A stretch of DNA of 64,000 nucleotides from Meconema thalassinum (Eukaryota; Arthropoda; Insecta; Orthoptera; Tettigoniidae), in NCBI GenBank assembly GCA_946902985.2, contig OX336395.1, positions 20,438,708 to 20,502,707 of the forward strand. The letters are read 5' to 3'. This document shows, piece by piece, positions 22,541 through 34,894 of this stretch (position 1 is the stretch's first letter; every line of letters starts with the position of its first letter). The notes under the pieces are model-generated. The model was not told where the DNA came from, searched no databases, and saw nothing but the letters and a program-made list of their open reading frames with translations. The position numbers were made by a program, and so were the translations under genes.

Positions 22541-22988
22541 TGATATCAATCTATTGAAACTTTTGGAATTAACTTAGGCTTCTTGTTTTCTCAGAGAAGT
22601 AGCAAATGTCTCCTACTTCCTTTAACTTTTCACTTGCTCAAGGTTATCTGCCAAAAGTGGAGGTCAAAGATGCTAATTCTCACAGATGTCTCACTCAATA
22701 ATTCTGTATACACGCTGCGTCAAAGTTGTTGGTTCAATCCTCGGTTCGTGTTGTGTACGGTCACAATATACATAATATCGACGCTCAGTATAGTGCAATT
22801 TGTTCCCGATGCTTTAGCAATTCATATCAAAGTGACTGGGGGTTGAAAGTCTGTACATTATGCTGAGTAATGTACTCATAAAAACTGTTGACTTGGTTTC
22901 CTAGTACTGCACTTCAGCAATTGCCTGTCGAGCATCACTGTCTCTCTGAATCCCCAGTCCTATTTTGACAATCTAGCACTCAACAAGA

Positions 22989-23280
22989 ATTGCTCAGTTT
23001 TAATTCACCGGCTGTGAAAGCCAATATACCATCTTTTTGGAAGCCTTCATAGGGAGGTTGAGGCTGCTTGTTCTTTTGGTTCTCGCAGTCAAAGAGTGCA
23101 GCTGCACTCCATATAAAGGGAGGTATCGTGCAGTTCGATACTCCTGTGGGGGTCCGAGCGAGGACACCAAGAGCCCGCCAATGAGCCTGCTTGGTGTCCT
23201 AGGCGAAACCTCACACAAGACACAGCACAAACCTAGAAGGATTGCTGAGTTTTAATTCACCGGCCGTGAAAGCCAATATA
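22989..23280. repeat. 41-bp direct repeat flanking 210 bp
   Basis: 22989-23029 and 23240-23280 are the same 41 bases with two differences. The 210 bp between them include a GC-rich stretch. It could be a short insertion with a long target duplication or a local tandem duplication. Confidence 0.75.
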
Positions 23281-23723
23281 CACACTGTTCATATGATAAA
23301 CACACAAACACCTTCTTGACGTTTATAATTTGTGATGATAAAAACAATTCATCTGGAAGGTTCTTACCAAAATAAGGCTACTCATTCCATATCAGCTCCA
23401 AATAGTTAGGCCCCTTGAAGCAGCAATCAACACCACCACCTCTCTATTGGTTACTAAGAAGGAAACACTTCTGGAATGTTCGGAAGGGATATGCATTTAC
23501 AGGGATACTTATTCATCATCCTCAGAGCCCTGACGTAGGTAGAAATTCCATTTTGTGTATGGTTGCATACATTTAAAGAAAATAGAGCAAAACACAAAAA
23601 TAATTCCTGGAAGGGTATTGGAATATACCATTTAACATTTCTGTGTGTAAACCACAAATATATCCTGTTACAGTGTATCCTGAATGTTAAATATGTATAT
23701 TACTTAATTATCCTGTGTTGTAG
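23281..23723. other. Upstream intron of gene 2
   Basis: AT-rich; ends in the acceptor at 23723 of the first coding exon. No other feature. Confidence 0.45.
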
Positions 23724-23736
23724 ATTTCTCAACATT

Positions 23737-23787
23737 ATGGAGGGCCAACCATCTATCAAATGTGGACCAGAAGAATTCTCTGAGATT
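23737..23787 (+). CDS. Zinc-finger gene 2, first coding exon (17 codons)
   Basis: The ATG at 23737 opens a 17-residue leader, M-E-G-Q-P-S-I-K-C-G-P-E-E-F-S-E-I, ending at a gtaagt donor. An acceptor (tgtgttgtag) ends at 23723, 13 nt before the ATG. Gene 1 has the same arrangement 12 nt before its ATG, so both genes seem to have a non-coding 5' exon. The layout M-x-x-Q-x-x-I-K-x-x-P-E matches gene 1, but the surrounding DNA is not obviously alike: the strong segmental homology stops near 24190. Either the leaders are older and more diverged than the rest, or exon 1 was outside the recent duplication. Ends in phase 0, compatible with 26814-26918. Confidence 0.62.
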
Positions 23788-23946
23788 GTAAGTTGTATTT
23801 TAGTTCCAAACATTGTTACATATATTGTGAACCATTACTGATGAGCATGAGAAATCTTTGGGTAATTAATAGGAATTATGTCGAGCGACTTAATACTACC
23901 AAATAGTGATGGTGATAATTTTCTTTTTAGGGGCCCAACATCTAGG

Positions 23947-24470
23947 TTATCGCTTCGGTGGCATAGTTTGTAGCAAACTGAGCTTCTATGCCCAAGGACG
24001 CAGGTTCAAACCTGGCCGATATCGTCAGATTTTTTAAGAGCGCTGAATATCCCTCAGTATGCCTTCTTTCGGAGGGAAAGTAAAACCGGCGGTCGCATGT
24101 CATAGATTTATGGCATGTAAAAAGAGCCTTCCTCTAAATACACTTGTGTGAAGCTAAATTATAGGTTAGATATGACTAATGCTCTTAAGTCTTAACATTC
24201 GTCGCCAGGAGCCGACTGCGGTGGCATCTAGTGACCAAGTTCACAACTAGTTGTCGTTGACGGTAGCATTTGGTGGCAAAAGTAGGAACTGTATGAAAAT
24301 TGAATGTCTGCAATCCTTACCTGAATTACAGAAATCACACACTAATACAGCCATCAAAATTAACGGCGGTTAGCATACAGATTATACACACACCCAAAGT
24401 ACACGGGGTTACATGACCGCGTTTTCACATCCCCTAAACTGTGGAACCAACCAACTAATTAGGTTATTGG
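23947..24470 (+). mobile_element. tRNA-derived SINE
   Basis: The head GCTTCGGTGGCATAGTTTGT (A box) and GGTTCAAACC (B box), followed by a body with GAGGGAAAGTAAAACCGGCG, are the same family as 10991-11420. Its 3' part is shared, inverted, with 12490-12850. It lies in the first coding intron of gene 2. Confidence 0.75.
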
Positions 24471-24639
24471 CCCCCTATCAAATAGGAATTTGTATCTGTA
24501 ATGATTGCTTTTAATTTTCCTAATAATAATATTAACACCTTCGTTCTTCAGTCCATGATTTATTGGTCCTTGTATTCATTTTCTCAGCAAAATGGCGGCT
24601 GTTAATTACTGTTTTGAACTGGGGTCGATCTTACGTAAT

Positions 24640-26560
24640 TTCTTCTGTGATGCCAATTTCTTGAAGTCCTTTGCCTATTTCACTAAGCGACTGGTTCTTG
24701 ACTTCCATTGAGAGAGCAAGGTTGAGAATCATGGTTCATTTTGGGAATGTTGCAGTAGAACTTAAATTGCCTTTTCCTGAAGGTGTCAGTGATCTTTTCA
24801 GAATGCTGATAAATCTCCCGACACTTCCGTTTTACCCAGATTCCTTCTGAGCCGACTGGACCAAGGATTTTCCATTCTAGTATGTCTTTACTAAGAGATC
24901 TACCTTCAATGATCAATGTTTCTGAGCCACACAGTGCATTTGGAATCCCGTCTTAGCTGTAATTTCGTGAATTCTTTCAAGGACCTGAACTGCCTCTTGT
25001 GTATTGTTAGATAGAATTGCTAGATCATCTGCATAGGCCAAAGTTTATTTGTCAACCAATCGTTATTTTTCTCCTTGTCCTGGTAACTATTCAAGGACAC
25101 GATTGAACAATAATGGTGATAGTCGTCTCCTTGTCAAAGTCCTGTGCTAATATGAAAACGGTCAGAAAGCTGACTGAAATTTAACTATTAAAGTTAAGGC
25201 TGTCAGTGTCTGTTGAATCAATCCTCTTGTTTTCCTGACAACTTTGAATACTTCTAGAATATTGAATAGTGTGTGAGGGTCTCCAAAGTGAGCGTTGTTT
25301 GGCATTATGGATTTGCAAGGTGGTTTTGAGAATTTGTTCTGCACAGGACCTGCCATTTATGAATCATGCCTGTTATTCGCCAATTAGAAGTTCAGTTTGG
25401 TTTTCTAGTCCCGTGAATAATGCTTTAGAGAGAATTTACGTGAGTGACAGTGAGGATATTCCTCCGTAGGTATTGATGTCTGTTCTCTCCCTCTTTTTAT
25501 GTAATGGGTGAATTAGATTGCAATTCCAGTCTTCAGGAATTTTCTCCATAAATCTAAGAGTATTACTTGAAATTTCTCAGCTATGCTTTCACCTCTTAAT
25601 CTCAACGTTACATCTTCCTTTGGAGCTTAGCTATTTTTAAGTTCATGGATTAATTTCTCGATTTCTTCTAATGAAGAGAGCTCTGAATCCGGATTTGGAA
25701 TCGGTTGCTCAAATCAGAATTGTTCTTCAGGAGTATCGCTAGTTAAAAGGTCATGGAAGTTATCTGTGAGAAGTTAACAGTTTTCTTTATTATTCCCAGG
25801 GCCTCATCCGGATGTTTAAGCCATAAAACAGGTACTTAGTAATGTGATAGTTCGTCAGCAAATGTTTTGTTCCAGTTTCTTGTACTATTTTCCGTGTAAT
25901 AGAAGACCTCACGGAATGAACGGGGTAAGTCCATTTCATTCGGAAATAGGTCTATGATGCACTCTGGTGGCCAGCTATCGTAACTACAGATCAGTTGAAA
26001 TGAATTTCAAATAAAGCGATACGTTACCGAGATACAGAGGTTTTTATATTCAGTGGAAACGGAAAGAACGTCCCATATTCTCTCACTTTAGTTGTTATTT
26101 GTATTATATGGACTTTCTCTATAAGAAATAAATTTGCCTAAGTAACTATATCGCTTACAATCAATTGGGGTGTTTTTATGTATTTCTTTTTAGTGTTAAT
26201 GTTTAAATTGGCTCTTATGAAAAATCCAAATAATGTGGCTTAACCCGTTCTTCCCGTAGAGTCTTCAATTTTGATCTATTTCTGTCGGTCTATTTTGATG
26301 TAATTTGCGTTCTTCAGATCTGATGATTCTTGAGGCTTCTTTCTCGGCTTTGATGAATTCATGCCAGTTATTTTATTGGAAGTGCACAGTTAGAATAGGA
26401 AAGTCTATGTCTTATTCAACCATCTGTCTTTACGTTTTCAAGGAAGAACCCCAATAAACCGGGATGCTCCCAATAGTGTATCTTATAATGCCATCCGATT
26501 GGAAGGATTTTGGTTGGTGATATTTGCAAGGAAATTGTTTGAATTTTGTTTAAGACATTC
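24640..26560 (-). mobile_element. LINE relic, arm B copy
   Basis: Inverted counterpart of 4640-6270 plus 12110-12440. The C-terminal frame at 24916-24683 (K-I-L-G-P-V-G-S-E, K-I-T-D-T-F-R-K-R-Q) is directly continuous with the segment amplified in arm A, here in single copy. Relative to arm A about 270 bp (6264-6540) are missing at a short shared GCA. Confidence 0.75.
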
Positions 26561-26813
26561 CAGATTATTATTTTTCCTTCAGGAGGATCGCAGGTTAAAG
26601 GATCATGGAAGTAATCTGTGAGAATTTTACAATTTTCTCTCTTATTTCCAGGGCCAAATCCGGAGGTTTAAGACATGTTCTAGGTGCTTGGTAATGTGAT
26701 TGGTTGTCAGCAAATGTTTTGTATCAGTTTCCTCTTATTATTATTATTATTATCATCATTAGCTCGTATTCTTTAATTTTTATATATAGTCATGCTTGTT
26801 CATTACTTCCCAG

Positions 26814-26918
26814 GATCTGAATGAGCAGCCACCCTCTGATAGGCCAGTGGGGATGAAAATTGAAGAACCTGATGGTGTGTTTGAAGATGCATTTGTTAAA
26901 GAAGAACTTGATTGTCAG
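26814..26918 (+). CDS. Zinc-finger gene 2, coding exon 2 (35 codons)
   Basis: Paralogue of gene 1 exon 2: the same 105-nt length, the same acceptor (acttcccag) and donor (CAG|gtgact), phase 0 at both ends. It encodes DLNEQPPSDRPVG, then M-K-I-E-E-P-D-G-V-F-E-D-A-F and E-E-L-D-C-Q. The intron sequence on both sides also matches the gene 1 copy in inverted orientation, which shows that the exon moved as part of a larger inverted duplication. Only 142 nt downstream, at 27060/27061, the duplicated block stops at the 3' end of a Helitron (terminal CTAG on the minus strand), so the following intron is rebuilt from transposon sequence and the next exon has been flipped. Confidence 0.75.
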
Positions 26919-27060
26919 GTGACTGTGTACATTATTTCCCACCTTGGATTATTCTCAAATCCTTTTTTAAGTTATGTAGTGTGTTTTAATCAGTTTTAAT
27001 TTCAATTATGAAACTGAACAACAAAAGAGTTTATGTTTTTTGACTCTATTTTATTAATAA

Positions 27061-29645
27061 CTAGCTGAAGTACCCGTGCTTCGCTACGGGTCGTAAATAA
27101 ATTAAAATGTGAAGGTGACAGTTAAAACAGGGGATAGGCGAGGTGCTGCGCAGAGGGAGATTAAGGATGGAACATTTTGTCCAACTACACCGCTCTGCCT
27201 TGACCGTGTTTTATAGCACACATTTAGGTTTTACTCGCTAACGGTTGGAGATACATTTCGGATAGAAAATGCAATTTTTAACCTCGTAACTGCCATCAAA
27301 AGTTTGCTATTTCTTAGCGTTCTCTTTTTATTTGAAATGGAAATATGAAAGTTTAAAACCAAAGGGTAGAGTGACGTCACTAAAATGGTCGCCATATTTA
27401 ATTAGTGCAAAGTATTGAAATCAAAAGTAACCTGTATGTTAACCAGGTAAATCTGCTACTTCCATGTAAAATTCATGTAAATCGGACCAGTGGTACTTGC
27501 GTGATTGAGTAATACACAGACACACCATCTCATTTTTAGTCTCGCTTCGCTCGCGTCATAGTCGTGTCATATTGTTATTCAATGAAATGCAGGTTTAACC
27601 CCGTTAACACCCCTTTAGAACCTGAATATACAAAAATCCCTCCTCAGTAGATGTTTTAGACACACGACAAACATATCCTCAAAATATCATTCTTCTAACA
27701 TTAATAGTTTTGGTTGGTCGATGAGAGTGAACATCCAAAAATCCTTCCTTAGTGGACGTTTTTCTTCCAGAATTTCACCCCTCCCCATAGGCCCCTTAAA
27801 TTGGATTTATGAAAAGACGGTCGAACACCTATTTTATTTATTTATTTATTTTAAGCTGATTGATTTCCTCCGAGTTTCAAACTCTTCGCCTATGTCGTTT
27901 AAGAGATACACGCTCCGTTAAGAATCTTTCAACCCCCACTTTTCATCCCTTTCACCTCATAATATACACTATATCGAAAAACCATTAGACATTTGTCAGC
28001 TTATTTTTAATGATTGGTATATATGCCAAGTATCAATCCCCAGATGAAACCACTCGTGAGATATTGTTATTCAATGAAATGCACGTTTACCCCCTTAACA
28101 CCTATTTAGAACCTGAATATTCAAAACTCTTACCTTAGTGGAGGTTTTCGACATAAAACGAACATATCCCCAAAATTTCATGTTTCCAACTTCAATAATT
28201 TTGGCTGGGCGATGATGAGTGAGTGAGTCAGGACATTTTCTTTCATTTATATTTGATAATTTCACCCCTCCCCATGAACCCCTTAAATTGGATTTATGAA
28301 ACAAACGGTCGAACACCTATTTACTTATTTAAAGCTGATTTCCCCCTGAGTTTGATGAGTGAGTAAGTGAGTCAATCAGTTAGGACACTTTCTTTCCTGT
28401 TTTTTTTCCCCCAGAATTTCACCCCTCTCCAAGGGCCCCTTAAATTGAATTTATGAAAAAACGGTCGAACATATATTTACTTGTATTTTAAGCTGTTTTA
28501 TCCCGCCGAATTTCAAACTTCTCGCCTATGTCGTTTAAGAGATACACGCTCCGTTAAGAATCCCTCAATCCCCAATTTTCACCCCTTTCACCTTATAATA
28601 TACAGGACATCGATAAACCTTTATATATATGTCTGATTATTTTTAATGATTAGTTTATATACCGAATATCACATCCCCAAAGAAACAACTCATGGGATAT
28701 CGTTATTCAATGAAATGCACGTTTACCCCCTTATCATCTCTTTAAAACCCGAATAAAGAAAAATCATTCCTTAGTTGACGTTTTGACATACAGCGAACAT
28801 ATTCCCAAAATTTCATTTTTCCAACATTAATAGTTTTCGCTGGGCGTGATGAGTGAGTGAGTCAGACAGCACATTTTCTTTCAATTATTTTTACCAGAAT
28901 TTCACCCCTCCCCATGGGCCCCTTAAATTGGATTGATGAAAAAACGCTTGAACACCTATTAACTTATTTTTTTAGCTGTCTTTTTCCCCTGAGTTTGATG
29001 AGTGAGTGAGTTAGTCAGTCAGTTAGGACACTTTCTCTCCTTTTTCTCCCCAGAATTTCACCCCACCCCATTGGCCCCTTAAATTAATTTATGAAAAAAC
29101 GGTCAAACACCGATTTACTTAATTTTTTAGCTGTTTTTTTTTTTTCGCTGAGTTTCAAATTTCTCGCCTATGTCGTTTAAGAGATATGCCTACACGCTCC
29201 GTTAGGAATCCTTCAATCCCCAATTTTCACCCCCTTTCACCTCATAATAATACACCACATTGAAAAACCCTTAGACACATGTCTGCTTATTTTTAATGAT
29301 TAGTTTATATGCCGAGTATCACATCCACAAATGAAACCACTCGTGAGATATTGTTATTCAATGAAATGCAGGTTTAACCCCCTTAAGACCCCTTTAGAGC
29401 CTGAATATCAAAAAATCCTCCCTTATTGTACGGTTTTGAGATACAACGAACATATCCCCAGAATGCCATGGTTCCAACTTCAATATTTTTGACTGGGCGA
29501 TCATGAGTGAATGAGTCAGGACATTTTCTTTCATTTTTTTCCTTCAGAATTTCATCCCTCCCGATGAACCCCTTCAATATGATTGATCAAAAAAACTGTC
29601 GAACAGCTATTAAATTTCTGTTTCTCCATATTTTTTTCATTTTGT
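27061..29645 (-). mobile_element. Helitron 3' portion with internal tandem units
   Basis: On the minus strand the element ends in CTAG at 27061, preceded by a hairpin (ACCCGT 27072-27077 with ACGGGT 27086-27091): the Helitron 3' terminus. The flanking base is T, as expected for A/T insertion. From about 27560 to 29640 runs a repeat in which TTATTCAATGAAATGCA recurs at about 27576, 28062, 28700 and 29349 (units near 640 bp). There is no Rep/helicase frame, so it is non-autonomous. Confidence 0.8.
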
Positions 29646-29649
29646 GTCC

Positions 29650-31003
29650 CCTTTGATTCACTTATAATTTCCCTTTCTTATGATGATAATAATTCGATCC
29701 ATGAACCCAAGTCCCTTCGCCTTTGTTTACGTTAGTTTAGCGAAGCCTCTGTGTTTATTTGTCATCCCTCCCTTTCATGTAATCGGTTTTATTTTTACGT
29801 AAATCTCTCAGGTCTGAAATATCTGCTATTTTTCTACGAGGCTTAATTACGCTCTGTATTGCGTCACCACCTGGTTCGGCGTTCTTTTATGACGACCTCC
29901 GGTGGATTGTCGCATCAGAGCCTTGTTTTTGTGGATGGAATCGGCGAAGTTACGGAGCTGAGTCTCACGTCTTCAGCCAGATCCTCCCTCTATTTTATTG
30001 AAATGTATGTGAGCGATGGTCATCGTGCTAATCACTGTCCATGCGCCACATTACTTTCTTTGTTTCATCGTATGTCGTTGTGATTCGGCATTTCTACCTC
30101 TGTGTAAGCCTACATCTTCCTACGAAGTATATTTCTTAGCTGATTGATTTTTTTCTTTTATTTCCTGTCCGGTAATGTCAAGTAATTTAATGTAATTTTC
30201 ATTTCGTTTATTTTTATGTGTTAATTTTGTGTTATTTCCTCTGACTTCGTTATATTACGTAACTCAGTGTCATCCCCCATCCCCGTTTGCCTACATACGC
30301 ACTCCTCCACTCCCCACCACTTTCACCCCCTACCCCATGATTTCACAACATCATGAGCGTCTGAGTTCTGTTTTTGGCGCTGGACATTTTAGTCTAGATC
30401 ATGTCATCTCCGTAAGTAGTCGTTCTTGTAATCTATCCCACAAATTTCTTTAATTTCTTTAATTTTGCTTCATCTTTTTTAAGTTTTATTATTGAATCGC
30501 GTTTCCAATTAGTTGCTATTATGATTTGAATTTATTTCTAGATTCCTTTCATTTTACATTTAAGTTGCTCGTGTTTTATTTTAATTTCTAATTTGTAATC
30601 AGTACACATGTGTTTATTTTGTTATTAATATATTTTTATTCAGTAAGTACAATATTTGCTACTGTCTTATGATTTCTCGTATTTGAGTTCCTCGTTTGTC
30701 TTTCGATTCGACTTAGTCTTGGCTTCGCACTGTAGCGAAGTTACGACTAACACGGTCTCTGGGACCCTTGCTCTATTACTTAAGTTTAATTTTTCCTTTT
30801 GATTTTATCTTAAATTTTTATTCTGGCTTACTTTCTGTGGAAGTCATCTTTCTTTCGATTCGGAATCTTGGGCCCAGCACGCATCGAAAGAAGTATTCCT
30901 TCCTCTTTCCCTACGTAATCCTGTTTAGTTTTTGTTGTTTTTGCTTCCACTGTATTCCTCATATCTCTGCTATTTTGTTTGAGTAAAAGCACAAGGCGGT
31001 GCA
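29650..31003 (+). mobile_element. 3' part of a split solo LTR
   Basis: Ends GGCGGTGCA at 31003, followed by AGCT. Several stretches align with the LTRs at 47969-54836: TTGGGCCCAGCAC, TATTACGTAACT and the GATTAACACG-like region. Its 5' part is at 34895-35323 on the other side of the inverted block. Confidence 0.72.
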
Positions 31004-33562
31004 AGCTCCATACAACACAGAGCAAACACACATGGTTATTTCACTCACAACTACAACAAATTCACACATTCCATGCTTCTACAGAATAACATCCTTCCCA
31101 TTTGTTCAGAGATCCTGAATGGATATTTGAATAAAGTAAATAGATATCAGAAGAGCCACATAACTGTTGCTAATATAGTCAACCCTAACAACAAAATAGT
31201 CATCTTCATGAAGATCACATGCTTGATGAAAGGTGGCTCTATCAAGATGCGTAATTTTTGCAGGAAAGTCGCACAATATGTAAAAAAAAGTATCTCAGAT
31301 TTTAAATGACAGTCTAGCTATGGTCACCTTCTTTCGTACAAATTATATTACACGGAATTAACATATCATCATGTCTGTTAGCTCATGCCCAGAATGAAGA
31401 GGCTCTACAAGCAATGCAGCTCATCAAGTTATACAATTTCACCACAGGATATAGGCAATAAACAACACAAAGAAGGGTGAGACTGAAGTTTCTGCCTTTG
31501 CGTCAGATTACCAGCAGTGCTTGGGGATAAGGAAGCAATCTACACTATCGGCTTTCTACCGATAACAAAGTCAGTATCATAACAAATCAAAACAGGGCTC
31601 TGAGGCCATTTCACTCAGATCAGTTGTAAATACAAAACAAACTTCATGGAATAATTATTTTTAATAGGGAGGAAGCTTGTAGTTTTACGTGACCATTAAT
31701 CAAGCGACCATGAGCCACAGGACCTCCATTTTTTAGAGGAATCCGAACCACAGGGCGCGATATTACACTTCAAATGAATGTTAAAGAATTAACAAGGACC
31801 ATGAATAGAAACCTAGTCATTTGTGAAGTAATTGGTCTTGTTCTGTGTAATTGGTTCACTGCATGACATACCAAGCTCGGTTAAAGAACAGATAATGGCC
31901 TGAATCATCTGACAAAGGCTATCTTCCTAAGAATTTCAACATTCTTTACTAGCAGCCTCAATATTGCATTCAAATGTTGGTACTCCATTTTCGTATAGAA
32001 GTTATGAGAAAATTAATAAATTTATCAGAGTCGAGGTAGTCTGATGTTTTAGAAACTATTTCTGTGTCGCGGATTTGGAAGCCAGATTACAGTATACAGA
32101 GAATCTCTTAAATATTATGATCATATACAAAACTGGAGAAGCAAATCATGAATGGAATTTGATGACTTGCAACAAATAATAACCAGATATTCAAAATCCA
32201 ACAAAGGCCTTTTTCAGATGAGCCAGACTCCAAATACAATTTAGGCAGGGAGTCCTATCAAGCGCAAGGTCGATAATGTGAATGTTTGGCCCTTAAAACA
32301 TCAAATATCATATCAACCTATCCAGCAAACATATCACAGAGAAAACAATATCTTCCATATACACTATGGAGCAAGTATATGATCAGCAAGAAATTACTAG
32401 AATTACATTCAGGTTTCGTATTAATTCCTAAATATTTCATCAGTGCACATGATCCCCTCACAAACGTATCACCAAACCTTTGAAAATCTCAGCCACACTT
32501 GGTAGAGGAACATCACATATCATCAAGCATATAACGTGACTTAATAACCATAAAGCTGCTCTCAATATAATTAGGCACTTACAACTCTCGCATCTCCGCC
32601 ACTTGATGAAGATAGTGCTTCCGTTTTGACATGTGCGACTATCTCTTCAGTCACATTCTCATTAATCGTAACTTCCTTGTTGTCAGCAGTACCTTCCACA
32701 AAATAAGCTCCCTACATAGAAAAAGCAATTAGTTAATAATGTACCTCAGGGGGCATAAGAAATATATTTTGTAGATACATAAGCATGCTAGACATTCATC
32801 TTGTTTTATATGTCTTGGATTAGTTCTCAACTCAATGAATAATTTTAAGAAATTTGACAAGGTTAGAATAGCAACTCTGAAGTTGAAATTTCGCTAGTTA
32901 AGTGCTCATTAGCTGACTTTCACATTATTTATAGTTTTCTGACTAATATTTTCAAGGTTTTGAAAGTTTTACAAGGCAAAAATATAAAAGAATACCATAC
33001 CTATTACTTACGATGTAGCCTATTCGTTGCCATCACAACACAATATACTTTACTTCTGAGAATCCAATACTTTCATGTAGCGAAGGTGCTATAAATTCAG
33101 CAACAAAATCGATACTATTGTCCTTCATTTTATGAGAAATAAAATAGGTGTTTGATTCAAGATGAAAAGAAACACAAACTTGATTTATAAAACACACTTG
33201 CATTTTGGAACTTTTCTCAAACACGAATTCCAAAAGTCACTAACTTAACTGAGAAAAATAAATGTTGATATGATTATCTACAGTCACTCATCATGTGATT
33301 GGGTGGTCATGAAGTCAAAGACAATTCTAAACCTCAATACACAAAGTCCAAGTTTCACTAGCACACACTTACTATGCCAAGGATTCTTCGAATTTTCTAC
33401 CTCATTTAGCTGCACGACTTAAGCTTACAGATAATGCTGGTTTTGCCATAATAATTCATGGTTGTTTCAAAAAGGACAACAAATAACCAGCTTAAAACTA
33501 TTATAGTAATTTGACAAGATAATAAATATAGAGCCCAAGGAAGTGATTTGACTCAACCCACA
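31004..33562. repeat. Segmental duplication, arm B, block b (re-inverted)
   Basis: Direct-orientation match to 1012-3902, whereas its neighbours (24190-27060 and 35324-36080) match arm A in inverted orientation. It lacks the SINE present in arm A (empty site near 32521-32535). Its left edge is the AGCT next to an LTR end at 31003; its right edge is the A before a Helitron TC start at 33563. Confidence 0.85.
32583..32711 (-). pseudogene. Zinc-finger gene 2 exon 3, in inverted orientation
   Basis: A 129-nt open exon (43 codons) equivalent to gene 1 exon 3, with acceptor (atgtag) and donor (gtaagt) intact, starting G-A-Y-F-V-E-G and ending G-G-D-A-R-V. It lies on the minus strand while the exons before (26814-26918) and after (38748-38806) lie on the plus strand. 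It therefore cannot be spliced into gene 2. The flip is explained by inversion of 31004-33562 between inverted repeats. Because exons 2 and 4 are both phase 0 at the joining ends, gene 2 could still read through by skipping this exon. The exon is undamaged, which suggests that the inversion is not old. Confidence 0.7.
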
Positions 33563-34890
33563 TCTTATATATAAAAGTGAAAGTCTGTATGTATGTATGT
33601 GGGTATGCATGTGGGTCTGTTCCGTATACAAATCTACACCGTTCCGCCAATCTCAACCAAATTTTGCATACATATAGATTAGGATCCAGAAGGAACCGCT
33701 GGCTACATGAATTTTCGATAGTCTTTCTCATTCTTCTGATTTCGGCCCTTTTGCACTCAAGCACAGGCTAATCAAATCATAAAATATACTCATGAAGGAA
33801 TGGCAAGCCAGATAGTTTCCATGGCAACATAGCTAAAGTCGAGACACGGCCGACTGGATGCCAGTTCTGCTCTGCACTACCGGTATAGAAAAAGAGGATC
33901 TTTACTTGAAATCCCGTTAGTTACTCAACTACTCAACTACTGTCAACCGAGTTTAGCATAACAAAGACTTGACACTATCATCTACTATATATATTTGTCA
34001 AATACCACTCACTCACTCATTCATTCATCACGAAATCTCAGAAACCACCGACGGATTGGAATGAAATTTGGTATGCAGCTTCCCAAAGGGCCGCAAATGC
34101 CCACTAAGAGAGGATTTTTGGATATTCAGGTTCTAAAGGGGTGTTAAGGGGGTAGACCTGCATTTCATTGAATAGCAATATCTCCCAATTGGTTTCATTG
34201 CGGGATGTGATACACGGCATATAAAATCATCATTAAAAAATAAGAAGACACGTGTCTGAGGGTTTTTCGATGTGGTGTATATTATGAGGTGAAAGGGGTG
34301 AAAAGTGGGGATTGAAAGATTCCTAACCGAGCGTGTATCTCTTAAACGACATAGGTGAGGAGTTTGAAACTCAGCGGAAAAAAATCAGCATACAAAATAC
34401 GTAAATATATGTTTGACCGTTTATTCATAAATCCAATTTAAGGGGCCCATGGGGAGGGGTGAAATTCTGGGGGGGGGGGGGACAGGAAGAAAGTGTCCTA
34501 ACTGATTGACGGACTCACTCACTCATCAAACTCAGGGGGGAAAAACTGCTTTAAAGTAAGTAAATAGCTGTTCGACAGTTTTTTTAATAAATAAAATTTA
34601 AGGGGTTTATGGGGAGGGGTGAAATTCTGAAAAAAGAAAATTGAAAGATAATGTCCTGACTCACTCACTCACACACTCATCACCGCCCAGCCAAAATTAT
34701 TGAAGTTAGAAACTTGACAGTTTGGGGATATGTTCATTGTATGTCAAAACCGTCTACTAAGGGAGGATTTTCGGATATTCAGGTTCTGAAGGGGTCTTAA
34801 GGGGGTTAAACCTGCATTCCATTGAATAACAATATCTCCCGATTGGTTTCATTGGGGGAAATGATACACGACATATAAACTCATCATTAA
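33563..34890 (+). mobile_element. Helitron 5' portion and inverted repeat partner
   Basis: Starts TCTTATATATAAAAG at 33563, directly after an A, as Helitron 5' ends do. A second TC-type start (TCTACTATATATAT) lies at about 33981. From 34020 to 34890 the sequence is the reverse complement of the repeat at 27560-29640. It matches the CTAG end at 27061: the two ends flank the exact site 3902/3903 of arm A. Confidence 0.78.
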
Positions 34891-34894
34891 ACCT

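Larger units (their letters stand above)
24190..27060. repeat. Inverted segmental duplication, arm B, block c
   Basis: Reverse-complement match to 3903-6260 plus 12110-12850. It contains gene 2 exon 2 and a LINE relic with only one copy of the segment that forms an 80-bp satellite in arm A. It ends exactly at a Helitron terminus at 27061. Confidence 0.85.

Noticed and set aside
21710..22577. Series of overlapping 70-codon frames
   Set aside because: They repeat every 83 bp and are translations of the tandem array in shifting frames.
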